Shown: positions 17,840 through 25,747 of the stretch, in pieces
Layout of the letters: each line of letters starts with the position of its first letter
Position numbering within the stretch: position 1 is the first letter of the stretch
Source of the DNA: Acinetobacter kyonggiensis
GTDB lineage: Bacteria > Pseudomonadota > Gammaproteobacteria > Pseudomonadales > Moraxellaceae
DNA: 64,000 nucleotides
Direction: 5' to 3'
Assembly (NCBI RefSeq): GCF_900107285.1
Contig: NZ_FNPK01000001.1
Span: forward strand, 62,001 to 126,000
Position numbers and translations under genes: made by a program
Notes under the pieces: generated by a model
What the model was told of the DNA's origin: nothing
Seen by the model: the letters and a program-made list of their open reading frames with translations, nothing else
Database searches by the model: none

Positions 17840-18058
17840 ATGGCAGGATTATCGATTTGGCACGTTGTGATTTTCGCAATTGTGGTGATTTTATTATTTG
17901 GCACATCAAAATTAAAAAATCTAGGTAAAGATGTCGGTGGCGCCGTCAAAGATTTTAAAAAGTCGATTAAGGAAGATGAAGCTGAACAAGCTAGGCTTAA
18001 AGAGCCACTCACCATTGATGCTCAAGTGAAAAATGCTGAAAACTCTATAAAAAGCTAA
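17840..18058 (+). CDS. tatA: Sec-independent translocase subunit TatA
   Basis: A 72-residue pore-forming component of the twin-arginine translocase. It has an N-terminal membrane helix ([21 protein letters not shown]), the hinge [23 protein letters not shown] typical of TatA, then an acidic amphipathic tail. It is the first gene of tatABC and is preceded by the PhoB-like array at 17756-17795. Confidence 0.95.
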   Translation: MAGLSIWHVVIFAIVVILLFGTSKLKNLGKDVGGAVKDFKKSIKEDEAEQARLKEPLTIDAQVKNAENSIKS

Positions 18059-18070
18059 GAGCACTCCCTT

Positions 18071-18511
18071 ATGCTGAACATCGGAATAACCGAACTTCTT
18101 TGCTTTGCCATCATTGCATTGTTAATTCTTGGGCCAGATAAACTTCCCGAAGGTGCGCGTTTTGCTGCAAAGTGGTATGGCAAAATTAAAAAATTCATTG
18201 GTAATATTCAAAATGAAATTGACCGAGAATTACGCCTTTCTGAATTTCGCGAAGAAATACAAAAAGAAATTGATAAAATCAGCGAACTTGAACGTCGGAT
18301 GCAGCAACAACTCGATGCAATTCGAAACACCGATGACAGCAATACCGCTAAAGATCAACAGACCCAAAAACACCAGATTAACAGTTATCAATGGCTAGAA
18401 AGAAGTGACTTCACTCCATTTTCTAAAGGTTATATTCAGCGTCACTGGACAAAATTACTGATTCCTTTAGAAATCCAAACAGCACCTACTCAATTGAAGA
18501 TTGCCGTATGA
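18071..18511 (+). CDS. tatB: Sec-independent translocase subunit TatB
   Basis: A 146-residue partner of TatC in the Tat receptor complex. It has a short periplasmic start, one membrane helix (ITELLCFAIIALLILGPDKLP), the conserved GPDKLPEGAR hinge, and a long charged, probably coiled amphipathic region (NEIDRELRLSEFREEIQKEI). It lies 12 bases after tatA and overlaps tatC by ATGA. Confidence 0.95.
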   Translation: MLNIGITELLCFAIIALLILGPDKLPEGARFAAKWYGKIKKFIGNIQNEIDRELRLSEFREEIQKEIDKISELERRMQQQLDAIRNTDDSNTAKDQQTQKHQINSYQWLERSDFTPFSKGYIQRHWTKLLIPLEIQTAPTQLKIAV

Positions 18512-19278
18512 GTCAAAGCCAACTCCCTATAGCTTCCGTGAAATCTGGAGCTGAAAATTTAGAACAAATGCCCGTTATGCAACATTTAGTGGTATTACGG
18601 CGCTATCTTTTTAAGATTGTCGGTGTAATCCTTTTTTTGTTTTTTTGTTTATTACCCTTTCGAAATTATACCTATCAATTACTCTCAGATCCTTTAAGAC
18701 AGCAACTTCCAGCAACATCTACAATGATTGCAACGGATGTCACAGCGACCTTTATGGCGCCATTTAAGCTCAATTTATTTGTCGCACTGATGTTGGCCAT
18801 GCCTTTTATTATTTATCAACTGTGGTCTTTTGTACGCCCTGCACTTTATGAAAAAGAGCGTTTTCTTGCAGTCCCATTATTGTTCGGTAGCATCTTATTA
18901 TTTTATTTAGGTATCGCCTTTGCCTATTTTATTACGCTACCCAGTATTCTTCATTTCTTTATTAGTGTCTCGCCCGAAACAGTTGCTCCAATGACGGATA
19001 TCAACAGTTATTTAAGTTTCTGTTTAAAACTCTTTTTAGTGTTCGGTCTGACTTTTGAAATCCCAATCATTACTCTGATTTTAATTTTAATTGGTGCTGT
19101 CAGTACCCAAAGTCTGGTTGAAAAACGCCGTTTCATTGTCGTTGGTTGCTTCTTCATTGCCATGTTTGTAACACCACCTGATGCCATTTCAATGATTATG
19201 TTGGCTGTACCAATGTGGATGTTATTTGAAGTTGGGTTACTGCTAGGAAAACTATTAGAAAAGCGAAAAGCCACCTAA
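18508..19278 (+). CDS. tatC: Sec-independent translocase subunit TatC
   Basis: A 256-residue six-helix membrane core that recognises twin-arginine signal peptides. Family markers are the N-terminal cytoplasmic HLVVLRRYL, the periplasmic/membrane stretch FMAPFKLNLFVALMLAMPFIIYQLW, the conserved FVRPALYEKER loop containing the signal-peptide glutamate, and FVTPPDAISM near the end. It is translationally coupled to tatB. The cargo gene phoX follows after a terminator. Confidence 0.95.
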   Translation: MSQSQLPIASVKSGAENLEQMPVMQHLVVLRRYLFKIVGVILFLFFCLLPFRNYTYQLLSDPLRQQLPATSTMIATDVTATFMAPFKLNLFVALMLAMPFIIYQLWSFVRPALYEKERFLAVPLLFGSILLFYLGIAFAYFITLPSILHFFISVSPETVAPMTDINSYLSFCLKLFLVFGLTFEIPIITLILILIGAVSTQSLVEKRRFIVVGCFFIAMFVTPPDAISMIMLAVPMWMLFEVGLLLGKLLEKRKAT

Positions 19279-19301
19279 ATAACAACATATACTTTTCATA
19301 C

Positions 19302-19338
19302 AATAACATGTGCTTTTAAAAATACATGTTATTGTTTT
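19302..19338 (+). terminator. Terminator of tatABC
   Basis: AATAACATGT pairs with ACATGTTATT across a 12-base loop, followed by GTTTTTATTT. Confidence 0.75.
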
Positions 19339-19385
19339 TATTTATAAATATAAAAAAATAACACTGCTTTCCACTAAAGTAAAAT

Positions 19386-19441
19386 CTGTCTTTAAACTGA
19401 CTTCAAAATGTAAAAGAACTGTCACTAACTATTTATACAAT
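19386..19441 (+). promoter_or_regulatory. Pho-box array and -10 element upstream of phoX
   Basis: CTGTCTT (19386), CTGACTT (19397), a degenerate ATGTAAA (19408) and CTGTCAC (19419) begin 11 bases apart. Ten bases after the last site comes TACAAT (19436-19441), a good -10 placed as in the E. coli phoA promoter. The ATG follows at 19494. The phosphatase product makes PhoB control very plausible. Confidence 0.72.
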
Positions 19442-19493
19442 CATTCACGATAACGAACTAAATAATACTTTTATTACTTTATACGGATTTATT

Positions 19494-21512
19494 ATGACAG
19501 CCACTTCTAATCAGCCAAGTCGCCGTGATCTACTTAAATGGTTTGCAGGAATTCCATTTTTACCTTTGGGGGCAATGAGTACAGCCGCAGCACTCAGCGG
19601 ATGTAACGACAGTGACAATACTACTGCTGTGATTACACCACCAACAAAAGTAGCCAATTTTAAAAATGCTAAATTCACTCCAATGGCTGCACCAGATCTA
19701 AGCAATGCCACAGCGATGGCGACAACAACGGTTGCATCTAAGTTAACGATTGAATGGGATGACAATAGCCAAACTGAATATACACTTGGTTATAAATCTT
19801 TCTTTAACACGGGTGTAGAGGTCGACAACTTAGCAGGTGGAAAAATTTTAGCAGGTGGTTATTACAATATTAATAATCAGCCAATTTTAGATACTTCCCT
19901 TGCAGGAACATCACGTCAATTTTTCTCCGACTGCCCTGATGGCTCTTCCCTGATTCACATTGAAGGTGCCAATGTTTCTGGCGTCAATAAGCCTGTTTTT
20001 CATGTTGTTCAATTTGAATATGCATCTAAAAATCTTGCTAAACAGGATATGTATGGCAAATTGCCCTCTCCAATCGCAGTCCTCACTTTAGATCAAGATC
20101 AGACCACAGGTCATTTAGAACTTAAAAAATACTTTAATGTCGATATGTCAAAAGTTCATGGTTTGTGGATTACTTGTGGTGCAAGCCTTTCACCATGGAA
20201 TACCCATCTTTCTAGTGAAGAATATGAACCTGATGCATTCAATCAAATTGGTACAAAACTCAGCACATTAAAAGCATATAGCTCATATTTGTACGGTAAT
20301 GAAACTCAAGCCAATCCTTACAACTACGGGCATATGCCTGAAATTATTTTAGATGGTAAAGGCGGTGCAACGGCGAAGAAACATTATTGCTTAGGCCGTA
20401 TTTCACATGAATTGATTCAAGTCATGCCAGATAATCGTACTGCCATTATGGGTGACGACTATACCAATGGCGGTTTCTTCATGTTCGTTGCAGACAAAGA
20501 AAAAGACTTATCTGCTGGCTCACTTTATGTTGCTAAATACAAAAATGAGCTAAATGAAACGTCAACTGCTGGCATTGAATGGATCAAACTAGGTCATTCA
20601 GACAGCAAAACCATTGAAGATTTAGTCAATGTTCGTGGTATTAAAGCTGAAAATATCATGGAAAGTTTAGCCACTGCTCCAGCAGATACAACGGGCTATA
20701 GCGAAATTGTTTTAGATGGTAAAACCCTTTGGATAAAACTTAAAGAAGCCAACAATGGCTTTAGCAAAGCTGAAATTGAACTGGCAGCAGCATTCCTTGA
20801 AACCCACCGTTATGCAGCGTTAAAAGGCGGCAGTATGGCGTTTACAAAAATGGAAGGCACAACGGTCAACATTAAAGATAAAGTTGCTTACTCTGCTTTG
20901 GCGAATATTCAAGGCTCTATGGTGCAAGGTCAAACTGGCTGGGTAGCTTCACATAACGTCAAATTCAGCAAAGTTGTTAAAGCTGGCGGCATTATGGCGC
21001 ATGACTTAAAAGGCAGTCTGGTCGATACTGGAAATAGCCTCATTGACAGTGCTTGGGTTCCATATCAAAGCCATATGCTACGCATGGGCGAAGATATTCC
21101 TGCTGACAGCCTAGGCAATACTGCCAATCCAAATAATATTGCCAGCCCAGATAATTTAAAATTCTCTGAAACCCTGCGCACATTATTTATTGGTGAAGAC
21201 AGCGGTAACCATGTGAATAACTTCCTTTGGGCCTACAATGTTGATACGAAATCACTTGATCGTATTCTTTCTACACCCGCAGGTGCAGAAGCAACAGGCT
21301 TACATGCGGTCGACTCCATTAATGGTTGGACGTATATTATGAGCAACTTCCAGCACGCAGGTGATTGGGGCGGTATTCATAATGTTGTCAAAACTGCACT
21401 CACCCCCTTAATTAATGCAAATTATAATGATGGTTATGCAGCATCAGTTGGCTACATCACAGCGGACCCAATGCCATCCATCGTTAAAAAAATTGCAAAT
21501 CCTAAGAAATAA
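19494..21512 (+). CDS. phoX: PhoX-family alkaline phosphatase, Tat-exported predicted lipoprotein
   Basis: A 672-residue secreted phosphomonoesterase of the PhoX/DUF839 family (Ca/Fe cofactor), which releases phosphate from organic esters outside the cytoplasm. The twin-arginine motif SRRDLLKW is at residues 9-16, followed by a hydrophobic stretch and the lipobox LSGC with cysteine 37, so the protein is probably a Tat-dependent lipoprotein. Interior stretches typical of the family include GRISHELIQVMPDNRTAIMGDDYTNGG (split here: GRISHELIQVMPD, then MGDDYTNGGFFMF), GGIMAHDLKG and FIGEDSGNHVNN. It lies directly after tatABC with its own Pho-box promoter and terminator. Confidence 0.9.
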   Translation: MTATSNQPSRRDLLKWFAGIPFLPLGAMSTAAALSGCNDSDNTTAVITPPTKVANFKNAKFTPMAAPDLSNATAMATTTVASKLTIEWDDNSQTEYTLGYKSFFNTGVEVDNLAGGKILAGGYYNINNQPILDTSLAGTSRQFFSDCPDGSSLIHIEGANVSGVNKPVFHVVQFEYASKNLAKQDMYGKLPSPIAVLTLDQDQTTGHLELKKYFNVDMSKVHGLWITCGASLSPWNTHLSSEEYEPDAFNQIGTKLSTLKAYSSYLYGNETQANPYNYGHMPEIILDGKGGATAKKHYCLGRISHELIQVMPDNRTAIMGDDYTNGGFFMFVADKEKDLSAGSLYVAKYKNELNETSTAGIEWIKLGHSDSKTIEDLVNVRGIKAENIMESLATAPADTTGYSEIVLDGKTLWIKLKEANNGFSKAEIELAAAFLETHRYAALKGGSMAFTKMEGTTVNIKDKVAYSALANIQGSMVQGQTGWVASHNVKFSKVVKAGGIMAHDLKGSLVDTGNSLIDSAWVPYQSHMLRMGEDIPADSLGNTANPNNIASPDNLKFSETLRTLFIGEDSGNHVNNFLWAYNVDTKSLDRILSTPAGAEATGLHAVDSINGWTYIMSNFQHAGDWGGIHNVVKTALTPLINANYNDGYAASVGYITADPMPSIVKKIANPKK

Positions 21513-21528
21513 CTAAACAATTTTAAAA

Positions 21529-21556
21529 AAATGCCGACTTCACGTCGGTATTTTTT
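21529..21556. terminator. Terminator between phoX and the convergent NRDE gene
   Basis: TGCCGAC and GTCGGTA form a hairpin with a TTCAC loop followed by TTTTTTATT on the plus strand. The T run overlaps the stop of the convergent gene. Confidence 0.8.
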
Positions 21557-22337
21557 ATTGACTCAAGGGAAAATTCAGCTTAATAATTTTCCCTTGAGTC
21601 TCGCCTTGTTGGGATTTTTCTTGCCATAACCATGTCTGGTTTTTCATTCTTAAAAAATTTGAACAGCGTGTGCCATAAATTGGACTTTGAATAAAAGTAG
21701 AAGACAATAGTGCTTCCATTTCTAAACTAATGCCAGTTTGTGGCAGTAATTCAGCAATAATTTTACGTTCATCTTCTAAAATATCCCACACTGCAAATTC
21801 CAAGTCTGCTTCTGCTGTCGTGCTCTGTTGCAACATGGGTAAAAACTCTTGGGTAAAGCGCTTGCGGAGATGCTTGGTCTTTTCCCAGTGTTCGGTCATT
21901 AAACCATTAGAAACCACATACACCCCTTGAGCCAAGACTTGTGGTGCTTCACCGCGATTACTCATATAAACCGCTTGATGCTGATCACCGATAAATAAAT
22001 TAAAACCCGCATAATCAAGTTGTTGCTTTTCTAAGGCTTGAGCAAAGCGAATTGGTGTTAAATCTGATTGTAAAAAATGTTGAATCAATTGTCCGCGTGA
22101 AGTCTGATATTTTTTTTGATCGGTGCCATCTCGAAAGTTGGTCACTACAGCCCATCGGCCCGATTCAGTCACCCCCATCCACGTTCCACCTGACTGCAAA
22201 TCTTGTCCAGCAATAATTGGGCTATTTTGCCAAGTTTTTAAACCACTGGTCGGACGCTGATAAAACTCATCACGATTTGAAATTAAGCATAACGGTGTAT
22301 CACCCAACACCTGCCAAGCTAAAGCTACAATACACAT
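21555..22337 (-). CDS. NRDE-family protein (DUF833/TANGO2-like)
   Basis: A 260-residue protein beginning MCIVALAWQ with the family signature SNRDEFYQRPT at about residues 20-30, an Ntn-hydrolase-like N-terminal cysteine (C2), and GGTWMGVTESGRWAVVTNFRD. Relatives include TANGO2, which has been linked to haem and lipid handling in eukaryotes; no bacterial function is established. It is transcribed divergently from lgt and appears to stand alone. Confidence 0.88.
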   Translation of the reverse strand: MCIVALAWQVLGDTPLCLISNRDEFYQRPTSGLKTWQNSPIIAGQDLQSGGTWMGVTESGRWAVVTNFRDGTDQKKYQTSRGQLIQHFLQSDLTPIRFAQALEKQQLDYAGFNLFIGDQHQAVYMSNRGEAPQVLAQGVYVVSNGLMTEHWEKTKHLRKRFTQEFLPMLQQSTTAEADLEFAVWDILEDERKIIAELLPQTGISLEMEALLSSTFIQSPIYGTRCSNFLRMKNQTWLWQEKSQQGETQGKIIKLNFPLSQ

Positions 22338-22430
22338 AATCCGTGCTCATTATCTTTACACATTGAATGTACAACATTTTTCATCACATTCAGCTAAAAT
22401 CTGTGCAAAACATAATGACAAGGAACAGGA

Positions 22431-23243
22431 ATGCTGACCTATCCAAATATTGACCCAATTGCCGTATCACTGGGACCCTTACAAGTACATTGGTATGGAC
22501 TAATGTATTTATTGGCATTTTTATTTGCTTGGGGGCTTGCCACCTATAGAACTAAACAGCGTGATGGTTGGACACCCGATATGGTCTCTGACCTGATTTT
22601 CTATGGTGCTTTAGGTGTCGTTGTCGGTGGTCGTATAGGCTACGTGTTCTTTTATGGTTTTGAACAATTTCTTGCCAATCCACTGTGGTTATTCCAAGTC
22701 TGGACAGGTGGTATGAGCTTCCATGGCGGCTTCTTGGGCGTGATGATTGCTATGCTGTTCTGGTGTAAAAAATACCAGATGACGTGGTTTCAAACCCTCG
22801 ATTTTATTGCACCTTGCGTACCTACAGGCTTAATGTTTGGTCGTATTGGTAACTTTATTGGCGGTGAACTGTATGGTCGTCAGGTCTCCGATCCAAATTT
22901 TGCGCTTGGGATGATTTTCCCGACCGATCCGCTACAATTGGTTCGTCATCCATCACAACTTTATCAAGCCTTAGCAGAAGGTCTCATTCTGTTTATTGTG
23001 CTCTGGTGGTTTAGTTCCAAACCACGCCCACGTATGGCGGTTTCAGCCCTGTTCTTGATTGGCTACGGTATTGCACGCTTTGTGGTGGAGTTTTTCCGCG
23101 AACCCGACCATGGACAACTGTTTATTGGCTGGATGAGTAAAGGGCAATTCCTTACTGTACCCATGATTTTGATTGGTCTATGGATGATGTGGTATGCCTA
23201 CCAAAAGAAAACTTATGATTGGGGTCCATTAAAAAATAGCTAA
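22431..23243 (+). CDS. lgt: Prolipoprotein diacylglyceryl transferase
   Basis: Inner-membrane enzyme that attaches diacylglycerol from phosphatidylglycerol to the lipobox cysteine, the first step of lipoprotein maturation. The 270 residues hold about seven membrane segments and the Lgt signature GRIGNFIGGELYGR; HWYGLMYLLAF and FHGGFLG are also typical. AAGGAACAGGA precedes the ATG. Predicted clients in this window include PhoX, BamB and PilF. A terminator follows at 23296. Confidence 0.95.
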   Translation: MLTYPNIDPIAVSLGPLQVHWYGLMYLLAFLFAWGLATYRTKQRDGWTPDMVSDLIFYGALGVVVGGRIGYVFFYGFEQFLANPLWLFQVWTGGMSFHGGFLGVMIAMLFWCKKYQMTWFQTLDFIAPCVPTGLMFGRIGNFIGGELYGRQVSDPNFALGMIFPTDPLQLVRHPSQLYQALAEGLILFIVLWWFSSKPRPRMAVSALFLIGYGIARFVVEFFREPDHGQLFIGWMSKGQFLTVPMILIGLWMMWYAYQKKTYDWGPLKNS

Positions 23244-23295
23244 CTTACAAAATGCTCTGATCTAAAGCGATAAGCCATATATTCCACACTGAATG

Positions 23296-23322
23296 AAGGA
23301 GACCATAGCGTCTCCTTTTTCT
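23296..23322 (+). terminator. Terminator of lgt
   Basis: AAGGAGAC pairs with GTCTCCTT around CATAGC, followed by TTTCTT. Confidence 0.8.
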
Positions 23323-23440
23323 TGATCACACTTAGTCCTCTCCGCTTCATTTAAGATGAGCTACCCATAAGCTGAAGCCGTGCTTCACTTTAGTTCATAT
23401 GCTAAAGTACTCGCAGTTCTCATCTCGTTACCCAAAGCCT

Positions 23441-23827
23441 ATGCTCGAATTTTGGTTTAATCCTCAAGTTTCAATTTCCCGTAAACTCATGATTTTTATT
23501 GTCATCACGATTGCCACAGGTGTGCTTTATTGGATGGAACCACTCAAACTTGATGCAATACTCATGTTCTTAGGTACAGGTATCATTTTTCTGATTTGTC
23601 GTTATTGTAAAATTCATTTTGCTGTTCAAAATCCAACGGGTTTGTTATATCGACTACTCACATGGATTCCCATTGCACTCTTAATGTCACTCATTTTTAT
23701 GCATATGCAGGAGGGGGAAATTTTAATTCCTGGCGCACAAGGGATTGGCTTTATGGCTTTAGCCATTTGTTTATTCTCGCCATTATCGCTACTCAATCAA
23801 AATAATCTTACGGATGAGCAGAAATAA
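23441..23827 (+). CDS. Small integral membrane protein, first of a tandem paralogous pair
   Basis: The 128-residue protein begins MLEFWFNPQVSISRKLMIF and has about four hydrophobic segments. No known family was recognised. I prefer the ATG at 23441 over the open ATG at 23399 because the next gene begins with the near-identical pattern MLQFWYSD. Shared features with that neighbour include FAVQNP versus IAADNP, LLYRLLTWIPIALLMSLI versus LLFRLMPFTALMTLI, and QGIGFMALAICLFS versus QSIGFIAIGLFILS. The pair overlaps by one base (TAATG), so it is one transcript and probably arose by duplication. Confidence 0.7.
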   Translation: MLEFWFNPQVSISRKLMIFIVITIATGVLYWMEPLKLDAILMFLGTGIIFLICRYCKIHFAVQNPTGLLYRLLTWIPIALLMSLIFMHMQEGEILIPGAQGIGFMALAICLFSPLSLLNQNNLTDEQK

Positions 23828-24198
23828 TGTTGCAGTTTTGGTATTCGGACAGATGTACGCGTCAAATTAAACTGCTGGTATGTATTGCCACCTGTGTCAT
23901 GATTTATCTCTGTTCCACCGTGCAACAACTCTCCGCTATGTTTACCGGAATCAGCCTGATGATTGGTATGGGTATACATCTACTCAGAGCTTTAAGCTTA
24001 AAAATCGCAGCAGATAACCCTTATAAAAATGGCTTTACTCTTCTATTTAGGCTGATGCCATTCACGGCATTGATGACTTTAATTGCAGCATTGCCTACCG
24101 AACATAAAGTTATACTGATCCTACAAAGCATTGGATTTATAGCCATTGGTTTATTTATCTTATCGACCTTTCCGAATCGAAGATTTGATCCAAGCTAA
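23827..24198 (+). CDS. Small integral membrane protein, second of a tandem paralogous pair
   Basis: A 123-residue protein with about four predicted membrane helices, beginning MLQFWYSDRCTRQIKLLVC. It resembles the product of the preceding gene along its length (start motif, a DNPY/QNPT turn, and a C-terminal GIGF/SIGF helix). Its start overlaps the neighbour's stop as TAATG. Function unknown; a homologous pair of small membrane proteins could form a heteromer. Confidence 0.7.
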   Translation: MLQFWYSDRCTRQIKLLVCIATCVMIYLCSTVQQLSAMFTGISLMIGMGIHLLRALSLKIAADNPYKNGFTLLFRLMPFTALMTLIAALPTEHKVILILQSIGFIAIGLFILSTFPNRRFDPS

Positions 24199-24293
24199 CC
24201 ACAGATCACTCCAGTTTTTGTCTTTTCCTCTCCAATCTATCAATTCATTTTTCATCAAATGTTCGAACTCAATAGTGTCTAGCCCTAAAAAGC

Positions 24294-24857
24294 TCAGTTA
24301 GACTGAGCCAAAAGCTGAGCTCGAACTTGCATGAGTGCAAAGCCGAGCAGATTTAATCCTTTCCACTTCTCTGGATTTTGAATATCTAGATGATCTTGCG
24401 CCAGACCAACACCCCAAATCGCATCAACTGGCGATGCTTCAACCAAAATGCGATCATGCGTGTCAATTAAGAAATCTCTTAATTCAAGATGTTGAGAAAA
24501 TTTAGCAAAGTTTGCTTGCAACACAATGTTAAATCGTTTTTCTTTCCATGTCTGTTCATCATAATTTTGTACTTTTCGACCCAACTGCTTTGCTTCATTC
24601 GGATGTGTGACTTTTAAGATTTGATCAAATGTCTCATCATCATGAAATAACTGTGCTTTTTGCGCCATCATATAATGCTCAGCGGTGAGATATGTAATCC
24701 CATCCAATTCAAATTGCGCTGAAAACCACTGACTAAAACAACTTTTATCAACAATATTAGCTTGCTTTGGAGTATGCCCCCAAAAATATAAATATTTGAA
24801 CTGACCACCTTGCTGTGTTTGTTGTATTAAATCATTTAAAAAATTTTCATTATTCAT
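24294..24857 (-). CDS. NADAR-family protein (YbiA-like N-glycosidase)
   Basis: The 187-residue protein matches the NADAR/YbiA family pattern: YLYFWGH near residue 25, CFSQWFSAQFELDGITYLTAEHYMM (read as CFSQWFSAQFEL, then TYLTAEHYMMAQKA), then DRILVEASPVDAIWGVGL near residues 135-155. YbiA hydrolyses the N-glycosidic bond of early riboflavin intermediates, and other NADAR proteins act on ADP-ribosylated nucleic acid. Nothing in the neighbourhood (no DarT or riboflavin gene) decides between these roles. It is followed downstream by the two small membrane protein genes in the opposite orientation. Confidence 0.85.
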   Translation of the reverse strand: MNNENFLNDLIQQTQQGGQFKYLYFWGHTPKQANIVDKSCFSQWFSAQFELDGITYLTAEHYMMAQKAQLFHDDETFDQILKVTHPNEAKQLGRKVQNYDEQTWKEKRFNIVLQANFAKFSQHLELRDFLIDTHDRILVEASPVDAIWGVGLAQDHLDIQNPEKWKGLNLLGFALMQVRAQLLAQSN

Positions 24858-24902
24858 AATTTATCTCTAATTATTATCTACTTAAAAATAATCTAAAATA
24901 AA

Positions 24903-24927
24903 AAAGACCGCTAAAAGCGGTCTTTTT
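24903..24927 (-). terminator. Terminator of rpmI-rplT
   Basis: GACCGCT and AGCGGTC form a 7-bp stem around AAA, flanked by A and T runs, so it can work in both directions. It lies about 20 bases after the rplT stop. Confidence 0.88.
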
Positions 24928-24945
24928 TTGAATCATCTATGATGA

Positions 24946-25305
24946 TTAAGCAGCTAATGCGCTTTTCGCTTTTTCAGCGATAGCAGCAAATGCAACTGCA
25001 TCATGCATAGCAATGTCAGCAAGTACGCGACGGTCGATGATTACTTGAGCTTTTTTCAAGCCAGCAATCATACGGCTGTACGACAAACCGTTTAGACGCG
25101 CACCAGCATTGATACGAGCAATCCACAAAGCGCGGAATTGACGTTTCTTCTGACGACGGTCACGGTAAGCATATTGACCAGCTTTGATTACTGCTTGGAA
25201 CGCTACGCGATATACGCGTGAACGAGCGCCGTAGTAACCTTTAGCACGAGCAAGAATTCTTTTATGACGGCGATGAGCCTGGACACCACGTTTTACACGA
25301 GCCAT
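24946..25305 (-). CDS. rplT: 50S ribosomal protein L20
   Basis: A 119-residue 23S-rRNA-binding assembly protein. The highly basic N-terminus [19 protein letters not shown] and the stretch [12 protein letters not shown] are typical. It is co-transcribed with rpmI, 12 bases upstream. In other bacteria L20 represses its own operon through the mRNA leader; I cannot confirm such a fold here. Confidence 0.97.
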   Translation of the reverse strand: MARVKRGVQAHRRHKRILARAKGYYGARSRVYRVAFQAVIKAGQYAYRDRRQKKRQFRALWIARINAGARLNGLSYSRMIAGLKKAQVIIDRRVLADIAMHDAVAFAAIAEKAKSALAA

Positions 25306-25317
25306 TTATAAATCTCC

Positions 25318-25512
25318 TTAAAGGTATGGGCACATACGGCGAACTGAAGCAACGTCACTTACGTGAACCATTACACAGCCGCGCAATTGACGAATACGCT
25401 TAGCAGATTTTTTGGTCAAAATGTGGCGTTTGAACGCTTGTTTACGCTTGATACCGTTAGCTGTCGCTTTAAAGCGTTTAGCAGCACCACGGCGAGTTTT
25501 CATCTTAGGCAT
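25318..25512 (-). CDS. rpmI: 50S ribosomal protein L35
   Basis: A 64-residue basic ribosomal protein beginning [14 protein letters not shown]. It is the first gene of the rpmI-rplT unit, which here has its own promoter region and is separated from infC, its usual upstream neighbour, by about 4.7 kb. Confidence 0.97.
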   Translation of the reverse strand: MPKMKTRRGAAKRFKATANGIKRKQAFKRHILTKKSAKRIRQLRGCVMVHVSDVASVRRMCPYL

Positions 25513-25585
25513 AACAACCTCTTTTGAACACCTGTTCGGAGCGTCTGCACCATTGCAAAAACGACCTGCAGGTAAGGGAGCCAGT

Positions 25586-25613
25586 ATTCTAAAGCATCTT
25601 TGCTTAAAACAAA
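25586..25613 (-). promoter_or_regulatory. Candidate promoter of rpmI-rplT
   Basis: On the minus strand TTTGTT (25608-25613) and TAGAAT (25586-25591) are 16 bases apart, about 75 bases upstream of rpmI. The leader between them and rpmI contains the short palindrome GAACACCTGTTC (25526-25537). Confidence 0.5.
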
Positions 25614-25747
25614 AGCAAATATCCTTAAATATACCGATTGATTATCTGCTGGACTGAGTCTTGTTTTGAATATAAAAGTGCTATATTTTTATTAAAAACC
25701 CACTATTCGGCCTTATAATTATCACAACATAAGAATGCTGGACCCAT

